A stretch of DNA of 7,119 nucleotides. Origin: Aquabacterium sp. Lineage in GTDB: Bacteria > Pseudomonadota > Gammaproteobacteria > Burkholderiales > Burkholderiaceae_C. The notes below the pieces were generated by a model. The model worked only from the letters and a program-made list of their open reading frames with translations. It was not told where the DNA came from and ran no database searches. This document shows positions 1 to 5,968 of this stretch, piece by piece. Each line of letters starts with the position of its first letter. Within the stretch, counting starts at the first letter, position 1. The DNA lies in NCBI GenBank assembly GCA_017989885.1, contig JAGNPA010000090.1, forward strand, positions 1 to 7,119, written 5' to 3'. The position numbers and the translations under genes are program-made.

Positions 1-1500
1 CTGCTCGGCGTAGACGTCGGCCCAGGCCTCGTTGCCGCCATCGGGCTCGAAGGTGGGAATGTGCTGGTCGTCCATCGGACCGGCCGGGGCGCCTTCGTCC
101 TGGTCGAACGGGGGCGGCCCACCGTCGACGTTGCGTGGGCGCTCCGACCCGGCTCGGGCCGTCTGGCCTGTGCCACGGGTGCCTGGCAGGGGGTGCTCGG
201 CGATGCGGCGGCGGACCTCATCGGGCGCAGCGCGGGCCATCTGGGCCAAGTCGTCGGCGATCAGGCCTTTCAGCGCTCCCTCGGGGAACTGCGCGATCAA
301 GGGGATGGCTTGTACCAGCAGGCGGGCGCGGCCCTCGGCACTGTCGAGGTCGCAGTCGGCACTGGCGTGCTCCAGCACCTGACGAGACAGGGGGACGGCC
401 TTCTTGATGCAGACCTCGAAGGCTTCGGGGCCGAACTCGCGGATGTAGCTGTCCGGGTCGTGCTCGGCCGGCAGGAAGAGGAAACTGATGCGGCGCGTGT
501 CGGTGGCGTGAGGCAGCACCGCTTCGAGCGCACGGCCGGCCGCGCGCCGTCCGGCCGCGTCACCGTCGAAGCTGAACACCACCTGGTCGGTGAAGCGAAA
601 CAGCTTTTGCGCGTGCTCGGCCGTGCAGGCGGTGCCCAGGGTGGCCACGGCGTTGCCATATCCCCACTGTGCCAGCGCCACCACGTCCATATAGCCTTCG
701 GTGACGATGGCGTAGCCCTTGTTGCGCAGGGCGGAGCGGCCTTCGAACAGGCCATACAGCTCACGCCCCTTGACGAACACGGGGGTTTCGGGCGAGTTCA
801 GGTACTTGGGCTCGCCCTTGTCGAGCACGCGTCCGCCAAAGCCGATGACCTGGCCTTGCGGGTTGCGGATCGGGAACATGATCCGGTCGCGGAAGCGGTC
901 GTAGCGCTTGCCTTCGGTCTCACCGTCTTGCGGCTCGTGGCTGATGACCAGCCCGGATTCGACCAGGAGCGGTTCGTCGTACTTGGGGAAGGCGCTGGCC
1001 AGCCCGCGCCAGCTGTCGGGGGCATAGCCCAGGCCAAAGCGGGCCGCGATCTGGCCGCTCAGGCCACGGGCCTTCAGGTAGTCGATGGCGCGCGGGCTTT
1101 TCTTGAGCTGCTGCTTCCAGTGCTGGGCCGCGGTGGCCATCACATCGGTCAGGGAGGTCTGTTTTTCCTTGACCTGCTTCTGGCGTTCACGCTCTTGCGG
1201 GCTGATGTCCTCGTCGGGCACCTGCATGCCCTGCATCTGGGCCAGGTCCTTGACGGCGTCCACAAAGCCCAGGCCGCTGAATTCCATCAGGAAGCCCAGG
1301 GCGTTGCCATGCACCCCACAGCCGAAGCAGTGATAGGTCTGACGCGAGGGGCTGACGATGAAGCTGGGGCTCTTTTCGCCGTGGAAGGGGCACAGCCCTT
1401 TGTAGTTGATGCCCGCCTTCTTCAAGGTGACGTAGCGGCCCACGATGTCGGCGACATCGGTGCGGGCGAGCAGGTCTTGAATGAAGGACTGGGGGATCAC
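1..1500 (-). CDS. dnaG: DNA primase DnaG (partial, C-terminus beyond left edge)
   Basis: DnaG makes the short RNA primers for lagging-strand and fork-restart synthesis and works with the DnaB helicase. The frame is open for exactly 500 codons and runs off the window without a stop. Residues 37-61 carry the N-terminal zinc-binding site (C37, H40, C58, C61, in CPFH and CFGC). The RNA polymerase core follows, with RFGLGYAP near 154. The Toprim metal-binding motifs are EGYMDV (268-273), DGDAAG (312-317) and HDPD (347-350). From about 435 the chain becomes a Pro/Gly/Asp-rich linker; the DnaB-binding domain (E. coli DnaG is 581 residues) lies outside. I chose GTG at 1500 because the protein then begins VIPQSFIQDLLARTD, matching the start of known primases, and because no ATG lies between it and an upstream in-frame stop. 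No Shine-Dalgarno is visible; a pyrimidine tract occupies its place. adk lies upstream on the same strand. Confidence 0.97.
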   Translation of the reverse strand, partial: MIPQSFIQDLLARTDVADIVGRYVTLKKAGINYKGLCPFHGEKSPSFIVSPSRQTYHCFGCGVHGNALGFLMEFSGLGFVDAVKDLAQMQGMQVPDEDISPQERERQKQVKEKQTSLTDVMATAAQHWKQQLKKSPRAIDYLKARGLSGQIAARFGLGYAPDSWRGLASAFPKYDEPLLVESGLVISHEPQDGETEGKRYDRFRDRIMFPIRNPQGQVIGFGGRVLDKGEPKYLNSPETPVFVKGRELYGLFEGRSALRNKGYAIVTEGYMDVVALAQWGYGNAVATLGTACTAEHAQKLFRFTDQVVFSFDGDAAGRRAAGRALEAVLPHATDTRRISFLFLPAEHDPDSYIREFGPEAFEVCIKKAVPLSRQVLEHASADCDLDSAEGRARLLVQAIPLIAQFPEGALKGLIADDLAQMARAAPDEVRRRIAEHPLPGTRGTGQTARAGSERPRNVDGGPPPFDQDEGAPAGPMDDQHIPTFEPDGGNEAWADVYAEQ

Positions 1501-1513
1501 AGGGGCGGCAAAT

Positions 1514-1528
1514 AGAAAGGAGAGGAGG
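1514..1528 (-). other. Pyrimidine tract before dnaG, resembling the 16S rRNA 3' end
   Basis: On the coding strand of dnaG these bases read CCTCCTCTCCTTTCT and end 13 nt before the GTG start. They include CTCCTTTCT, which resembles the anti-Shine-Dalgarno end of 16S rRNA (CCUCCUUUCU type). Such a tract cannot pair with the ribosome as a normal Shine-Dalgarno. It could be an S1-binding pyrimidine stretch, or could pair with a purine-rich ribosome binding site elsewhere. The function is inference; the base composition is directly visible. Confidence 0.35.
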
Positions 1529-1536
1529 CCAGAATG

Positions 1537-1572
1537 CAACGGCCCCGGCGCGACAGGGCGGCGGGGCCGTTG
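1537..1572 (-). terminator. GC-rich hairpin between adk and dnaG (possible terminator, no T-tract)
   Basis: An 11-bp perfect inverted repeat (CAACGGCCCCG and CGGGGCCGTTG, 14-nt loop) sits between the adk stop and the dnaG start. It is the strongest secondary structure in the window, but neither side is followed by a run of T. A standard intrinsic terminator is therefore not supported. It may slow polymerase, mark an RNA-processing site, or stabilise the adk 3' end while some transcription continues into dnaG. Confidence 0.4.
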
Positions 1573-1576
1573 TGGT

Positions 1577-1594
1577 CAGCCTGCAAGCAGGCTG
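1577..1594 (-). terminator. Short hairpin directly after adk
   Basis: CAGCCTG-CTTG-CAGGCTG forms a 7-bp perfect stem with a 4-nt loop, 9 nt after the adk stop codon. It is followed by ACCACAACGG rather than T residues, so it is at best a weak terminator. Together with the larger hairpin downstream it makes a tandem structured 3' end for adk. Type assigned by position only. Confidence 0.35.
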
Positions 1595-1603
1595 AAGAGA
1601 AGC

Positions 1604-2390
<787 letters not shown>

Positions 2391-3146
2391 TCATGCACCA
2401 AAAAGGGCACGGACACGGGCCAGGTCTTCGGGTGTGTCGACACCAGCGCCAGGGGCGTGCGGGGTGACATGCACCGCGATGCGTTCTCCGTGCCAGAGCA
2501 CACGCAACTGTTCCAGCGATTCCAGGCGCTCCAGCGGGCTCACCGGCAGTTGCGGGAAGCGGCGCAGAAAGCCGGCACGGTAGCCGTAGATGCCGATGTG
2601 GCGCAAGGGCGTGTCGGTGCCGGCAGCCGGCTGGCCCGCCACGGGGGCGTCGCGCCACCAGGGGATCGGCGCGCGCGAAAAGTACAGCGCCCGGCCATGC
2701 ACGTCGGTGACGACCTTGACCACATTCGGGTTGGCGAAATGGGCCGGATCTTCGATGGGGTGTGCCGCTGTGCTGACCACGCAGTCGGGGCGTTGCGCCA
2801 ACTGCAAGGCACAGGCGTTGATGAGCTCAGGGTCGATCAGGGGCTCATCGCCCTGCACGTTCACCACGGCGTCGTCGCCGTCCAGGCCGAGCAGCTCGCA
2901 GGCCTCGGCCAGGCGATCGCTGCCGGTGGGGTGGTCGGCACGGGTCATGACGCATCGGATGCCGTGGGCCTCACAGGCGGCGTGGATGCGGTCGTTGTCG
3001 GTGGCGACCACGACCTGGCTGGCCTGGCTCTGCGCGGCGCGCTGGGCCACGCGGACCACCATGGGCAGGCCGGCGATGTCGGCCAGCGGCTTGTCGGGCA
3101 GGCGGGTGGAGGCCAGACGGGCAGGGATCAGGACGGTGAAGCCCAT
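2391..3146 (-). CDS. kdsB: 3-deoxy-manno-octulosonate cytidylyltransferase (CMP-Kdo synthetase)
   Basis: KdsB activates Kdo with CTP to CMP-Kdo, the donor used by WaaA to attach Kdo to lipid IVA in lipopolysaccharide synthesis; it is cytoplasmic. The 251 residues fit the family. Visible motifs are the nucleotide-binding [15 protein letters not shown] (7-21), [12 protein letters not shown] (71-82), the metal-binding VNVQGDEP (95-102, with D100), NPNVVK (139-144), FSRAPIP (156-162), HIGIYGYR (183-190), LESLEQLR (208-215) and the C-terminal GVDTPEDL (235-242, with D237). All signature residues appear intact. The ATG at 3146 has GGAGG with a 7-nt spacer; this site lies inside the last codons of the Trm112 gene, whose stop is only 2 nt upstream, so translation is probably coupled. 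The neighbouring lpxK acts in the same pathway. Confidence 0.97.
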   Translation of the reverse strand: MGFTVLIPARLASTRLPDKPLADIAGLPMVVRVAQRAAQSQASQVVVATDNDRIHAACEAHGIRCVMTRADHPTGSDRLAEACELLGLDGDDAVVNVQGDEPLIDPELINACALQLAQRPDCVVSTAAHPIEDPAHFANPNVVKVVTDVHGRALYFSRAPIPWWRDAPVAGQPAAGTDTPLRHIGIYGYRAGFLRRFPQLPVSPLERLESLEQLRVLWHGERIAVHVTPHAPGAGVDTPEDLARVRALFGA

Positions 3147-3148
3147 GT

Positions 3149-3355
3149 TCAGGCCTCCGGCGTGGTGCTCGGCACGACCGGCATGTCCTGGTCATCCAGG
3201 GGCAGGGCTTCGTTCTCGAGCATCACGGGGATGCCGTCGTGGATGGGGAAGGCCAGGCGGTCGGCGCGGCAGATCAGGTAGTCGGTCTGCAGCGGGCGGT
3301 GCAGGGGGCCTTTGCAGATGGGGCAGACCAGCAAATCGATGAGGCGTGTGTCCAT
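3149..3355 (-). CDS. Trm112/YcaR-family small zinc-ribbon-like protein
   Basis: A 68-residue protein of the Trm112 family (YcaR in E. coli). It starts [16 protein letters not shown], with C11 and C14 in a CPIC knuckle, a further C29 ([13 protein letters not shown]) and the family signature DGIPVMLE near 40-47. E. coli YcaR has the same three-cysteine pattern. In eukaryotes and archaea Trm112 is the activating partner of several methyltransferases. In bacteria its role is poorly defined, so I give no symbol. The last 20 residues are acidic and proline-rich and probably disordered. No Shine-Dalgarno precedes the ATG at 3355; the lpxK stop is 11 nt upstream, so coupling to lpxK translation is likely. 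Placement between lpxK and kdsB is conserved in proteobacteria, including E. coli. Confidence 0.93.
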   Translation of the reverse strand: MDTRLIDLLVCPICKGPLHRPLQTDYLICRADRLAFPIHDGIPVMLENEALPLDDQDMPVVPSTTPEA

Positions 3356-3366
3356 GACAGGGGCAG

Positions 3367-4473
3367 TCAGGTGAGGGGCGTTGCGGGAAGGCAGGCGCGC
3401 GTGGAACGGAGGGGGAGGCGGTTCAGGGCCGCATCCAGTTGGGCCCAGAAGGCCTGTTCAGGGTGGAAGTCTAGCCCCGCGACCCAGACCCGTGTGAGGG
3501 GGCGCTCTTGTCGCAGTCGGGTCGGGTTGAGTTTGATGGCGTCTTTCTCGGTGACGATCAGGTCCACGGCAGCATCGCTCCATGGCAGTTGCGTGAAGTC
3601 GGCGTGGTCGGCCAGCGCAAGGCCTTGCACGGTGTAGCCGAGCTCTTGCAATGCGTGGAAGAACCGCTGGGGCTGCGCGATGCCGGCCAGGGCCAGCACG
3701 GTGTCGCCGGGCTGTGGTGGGCGGGGAACGGTGGCGCCACCCGCTTCGGGCGCTTGCCACCATTGCGCCAGGCTGACCAACGGGGCCATGCGGCGCTGGG
3801 CGAGGAAGCCGGGCAGGAAGGTGCTGGCGTGTGCGGCGTTGTAGAGCACCAGTGGCGGCGCCTTCAGGCCGGGCGTCTCAATGCTGTCGATGGGCTCGCG
3901 CAGGGGGCCGGCGGGCAACAGCCAGCCGTTGCCCTGGCCCCGTTCGTCGAACACGATGACCTCGATGTCGCGCTGCAGTTTCAGGTGCTGCAATCCGTCG
4001 TCGCACACCAGGATGTCGAGCTCGGGGTGGGCAGCGAGCAGGGCCCGTCCGCCTTGCGCACGGTCGCGGCCAATGGCCATGGGCGCGTGGGTGCGGCGCC
4101 AGATCAGCAGGGGCTCATCGCCCGTCTCGGCGGCGCTCAGCGAGGCTTCGGTGGAGGCATCGAGCAGGCGATGGGGCGGGGCATCCTGGCTGGCCTTGTA
4201 GCCACGCGTCAGCACCCCCGGGCGCAGGCCACGCGCTTGCAGGTGCTGCAAGATGGCCAAGGTGGTGGGGGTTTTGCCGGCACCGCCGACGATGCGGTTG
4301 CCCACCACCAGCACCGGCACCGGCAGGCGCACGGACGGCCACCAGCCCTGCCGGAATCCGAATCGGCGCAGCCGCACCAGCACCGACATCAGCAAGGAGA
4401 TCGGCCACAGCGTGCAGGCCAGAAGGCCGCGGTGCAACCAGGCGCGGTTGAGGTGCTCTGCGAGGCGACTCAT
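3367..4473 (-). CDS. lpxK: Tetraacyldisaccharide 4'-kinase LpxK
   Basis: LpxK phosphorylates the 4' position of the lipid A disaccharide to give lipid IVA, using ATP at the cytoplasmic face of the inner membrane. From ATG at 4473 the protein has 368 residues, slightly longer than the E. coli enzyme. Residue numbers here count from that ATG. A hydrophobic membrane-associating segment lies near 17-33. The P-loop region [14 protein letters not shown] is at 58-71, TRGY at 89-92, GDEPLL at 118-123, and the acidic DDGLQH at 158-163. [14 protein letters not shown] follows near 181-194, with HADF and TEKDAIKL further on. An in-frame TTG two codons upstream (4479) is possible, but [12 protein letters not shown] is the more typical beginning. 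No Shine-Dalgarno is seen; instead a stable hairpin ending in TTTT lies just before the start. The exbD stop is 33 nt upstream and the Trm112 gene starts 11 nt downstream. Confidence 0.96.
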   Translation of the reverse strand: MSRLAEHLNRAWLHRGLLACTLWPISLLMSVLVRLRRFGFRQGWWPSVRLPVPVLVVGNRIVGGAGKTPTTLAILQHLQARGLRPGVLTRGYKASQDAPPHRLLDASTEASLSAAETGDEPLLIWRRTHAPMAIGRDRAQGGRALLAAHPELDILVCDDGLQHLKLQRDIEVIVFDERGQGNGWLLPAGPLREPIDSIETPGLKAPPLVLYNAAHASTFLPGFLAQRRMAPLVSLAQWWQAPEAGGATVPRPPQPGDTVLALAGIAQPQRFFHALQELGYTVQGLALADHADFTQLPWSDAAVDLIVTEKDAIKLNPTRLRQERPLTRVWVAGLDFHPEQAFWAQLDAALNRLPLRSTRACLPATPLT

Positions 4474-4477
4474 GGGC

Positions 4478-4500
4478 AAAAGGCGCCCGGTGCGGGCACC
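4478..4500 (-). terminator. Terminator-like hairpin in the exbD-lpxK gap
   Basis: In the direction of transcription GGTGCCCG-CAC-CGGGCGCC forms an 8-bp stem (one G-U pair, 3-nt loop) followed directly by TTTT. This is the shape of an intrinsic terminator with a short U-tract. It ends 4 nt before the lpxK ATG and covers the place where a ribosome binding site would be. It could partly terminate the exbBD transcript (lowering lpxK relative to exbBD) or control lpxK translation. Activity is inferred from structure only. Confidence 0.45.
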
Positions 4501-4506
4501 ATGGGG

Positions 4507-4953
4507 TCAGGGGCCAGAGCTGGCTGCGCCGTCGTGCTGGCCTTGCGTCGCGAAGGTCAATTGCGTCAGGCCCACGCGCCGTGCCGCATCCATCACGTTG
4601 ATCACGCTCTGGTGCGAGGCCTGGGCGTCGGCGTTGATGATCACCACCGTGTCCTTGGCGTTGCCGGCGACCTGAGCGAGGCTGGCGGCCAGGGTTTCGA
4701 TGCCGCGGCCGGCCAGCATGCGCTGGTTGACCATGTAGCGGCCATCGGCCGCCACCAGCACGACGACTTCCGCAGGCCGCGATTTGCTGGCTTGTGCGTT
4801 GGCCGTTGGCAGGTTGATCTTGAGCTCACTGACCTTCGAGTAGGTGGTGGTCAACATCAGGAAGATGAGGATGACCAACAGCACGTCGATGAAGGGGATC
4901 AGGTTGATCTCGGGGTCTTCGGGCGGGCGCCGCCTGCGGAAATTCATCGCCAT
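4507..4953 (-). CDS. exbD: ExbD/TolR-family biopolymer transport protein
   Basis: ExbD is the periplasmic-facing partner of ExbB in the proton-motive-force motor that energises TonB-dependent outer-membrane uptake; the family also includes TolR. The 148 residues show a short basic cytoplasmic start (FRRRRPPEDPEINLIPF) and one membrane helix at about 20-37. D23 in PFIDVLLVILIF is the conserved proton-carrying aspartate. A periplasmic domain follows, about 45-140. The ATG at 4953 lies 11 nt after the exbB stop, with TGAGG over that stop acting as a Shine-Dalgarno. A second ATG two codons in (4947) cannot be excluded. I choose exbD over tolR because no tolA, tolB or pal is adjacent and lpxK follows, as is usual for exbBD in betaproteobacteria; sequence alone does not decide the partner. 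Confidence 0.92.
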   Translation of the reverse strand: MAMNFRRRRPPEDPEINLIPFIDVLLVILIFLMLTTTYSKVSELKINLPTANAQASKSRPAEVVVLVAADGRYMVNQRMLAGRGIETLAASLAQVAGNAKDTVVIINADAQASHQSVINVMDAARRVGLTQLTFATQGQHDGAASSGP

Positions 4954-4964
4954 GGCGAGGGGCC

Positions 4965-5606
4965 TCAGGCGCCGTTGCGCTTGCCAGGCAGGCGCATCAG
5001 GTGTTGCAGCATGCGCTCGCCGGCCTCTTCCATGGCCATGGTGTAGCCATCGATGCGCGTGCGGAAGTGGCGGTGGCAGATCAGGGCCGGGATGGCCACG
5101 ATCAAGCCGAAGGCGGTGTTGTACAGCGCGACGGAAATACCGTGGGCCAGCGCGGTGGGGTCAGCCCCGACGCCGTTGGCGCCTCCGGTGGCACCGAAAA
5201 TTTCGATCATGCCGATCAGGGTGCCCAGCAGGCCCAGCAGCGGGGCCGCGCTGGCGATGGTGCCCAGGGCGTTGAGGTAGCGCTCCATCTGATGGACCGC
5301 CTTGCGGCCGCCGGCTTCGAAGGCCAGGCGCAGCTTCTCTTCGCTGATGCGGGGGTCGGCCACCGCAGCACTGAGGCCGTCGGCCAGCAGTTGCCCCATC
5401 ACGGAGTTCTCGGCCAGCTTGTCGAGGGTGTCGGCCGAGGGCAGGCTGCCGCGCGTGACGGTGATCACTTCATCGACGAGGTTGGGGGGGGTGACGCGAC
5501 TGGCCCTCAGGCTCAGGAAGCGTTCAACGATCAGGGCCAGGCCCAGGATCGAGCAGAGGAGCAGCGGGATGATGGGCCAGCCGGCAGCTTGTAAGATCGA
5601 CAACAA
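4965..5606 (-). CDS. exbB: ExbB/TolQ/MotA-family proton channel protein
   Basis: ExbB forms the inner-membrane pentamer that surrounds ExbD and conducts protons to drive TonB. The 213 residues have the family layout: helix 1 at about 10-27 (IIPLLLCSILGLALIVERF), a cytoplasmic stretch, helix 2 at about 115-135 with LGLLGTLIGM, and helix 3 at about 155-175 with ALYNTAFGLIVAIPALI. T129 and T164 match the pore threonines T148 and T181 of E. coli ExbB. The helix 3 glutamate (E. coli E176) is V159 here by eye alignment. The start is TTG: AGGGAG at 5614-5619 stands 7 nt before TTG 5606, no ATG is in frame nearby, and MLSILQAAGWPI matches the usual beginning of relatives. A second TTG follows directly. 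The gene heads the minus-strand operon and is divergent from xseA; no tonB is in the window. Confidence 0.93.
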   Translation of the reverse strand: MLSILQAAGWPIIPLLLCSILGLALIVERFLSLRASRVTPPNLVDEVITVTRGSLPSADTLDKLAENSVMGQLLADGLSAAVADPRISEEKLRLAFEAGGRKAVHQMERYLNALGTIASAAPLLGLLGTLIGMIEIFGATGGANGVGADPTALAHGISVALYNTAFGLIVAIPALICHRHFRTRIDGYTMAMEEAGERMLQHLMRLPGKRNGA

Positions 5607-5751
5607 CGAAAGACTCCCTGTGAACGCGTTCGTGGGCGGGCTTGGTGAAGGGCTGATTATGGGCTGGAAAATCCGCCTGACGGGCCACGGTGACGCGCTG
5701 TTTCATCCCCTGGATTTCCCCGGGTCGCCTGGCCGAGTCATCCACTGATCC

Positions 5752-5772
5752 TGTGGATAACTTTGTGGGTAA
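5752..5772 (-). promoter_or_regulatory. Pair of DnaA boxes
   Basis: On the minus strand 5752-5760 reads TTATCCACA, a perfect match to the strict E. coli-type DnaA box. The bases 5764-5772 read TTACCCACA, one mismatch. Both point the same way and start 12 bp apart. A weaker copy in the other orientation (TCATCCACT, two mismatches) is at 5738-5746. DnaA recognises this 9-mer at origins and at regulated promoters. Binding here is inferred from sequence; a single consensus 9-mer can occur by chance, but two side by side in an intergenic region are less likely to. Confidence 0.55.
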
Positions 5773-5821
5773 GCCGTGGGTCATGGCGCAAGGCCCTCGA
5801 AAATACGTGCCAAACCTTAGA

Positions 5822-5840
5822 TTGCTTATTTTTTAAGCAA
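5822..5840. repeat. 19-bp AT-rich inverted repeat upstream of xseA
   Basis: TTGCTTA-TTTTT-TAAGCAA is a perfect 7-bp inverted repeat around a T5 centre, inside the AT-rich island. It could be an operator for a dimeric regulator, an RNA hairpin in a leader, or part of an easily melted segment. It is not followed by a T-tract on either strand, so it does not look like a terminator. Confidence 0.45.
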
Positions 5841-5968
5841 GTTAAAACATATATGAATCAACAACTTATGACCTTGCTGGTGCGGTCTTCACTGGGTGGA
5901 GGGTGCCGGTGGGGGTATGCGCCCCGCTGTGGACTTGTTCTGCTGGGGCAAGACGCTGGGAGCAGGGC

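Larger units (their letters stand above)
5607..5968. promoter_or_regulatory. Divergent intergenic region between exbB and xseA
   Basis: These 362 nt should contain the promoters for both the exbB operon and xseA. On the exbB side, CATAAT on the minus strand (5656-5661) is a good -10 candidate about 50 nt before the TTG start, but no good -35 stands in front of it. The middle holds two DnaA-box-like 9-mers. The xseA side has an AT-rich island (about 5797-5875) in otherwise GC-rich DNA, with an inverted repeat. The xseA Shine-Dalgarno GGGAG is at 5958-5962. I see no RNA gene and no convincing conserved protein in it. Confidence 0.7.

Noticed and set aside
61..1515. Plus-strand frame of 484 codons
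   Set aside because: It is exactly antisense to dnaG, whose frame shows all primase motifs. Its composition (Ala/Gly/Val/His/Gln-rich) is typical of high-GC antisense frames and matches no family I know.
4474..4479. TTG at 4479 as the start of lpxK
   Set aside because: In frame but only two codons upstream of an ATG, lies inside the T-run after the hairpin and has no Shine-Dalgarno; ATG 4473 gives the typical N-terminus.
3508..5046. Plus-strand frame of 512 codons
   Set aside because: It runs antisense through lpxK, exbD and exbB, all of which have clear motifs, and its product is low-complexity Gln/His/Gly-rich.
5524..5784. Minus-strand frame of 86 codons upstream of and overlapping the exbB start
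   Set aside because: It overlaps exbB by 83 nt in another frame, has no Shine-Dalgarno and no recognisable feature.
5797..5812. Possible sigma-54 promoter for exbB on the minus strand (TGGCACG then TTCGA)
   Set aside because: The -24 half is good and the spacing is right, but the -12 half reads CG where GC is required, and the site would lie about 190 nt before exbB.
5607..5968. Chromosomal replication origin
   Set aside because: DnaA boxes and an AT-rich stretch are present, but there are only two good boxes and no dnaA/dnaN/gyrB or parAB nearby. Kept only as a hypothesis to test by GC-skew.
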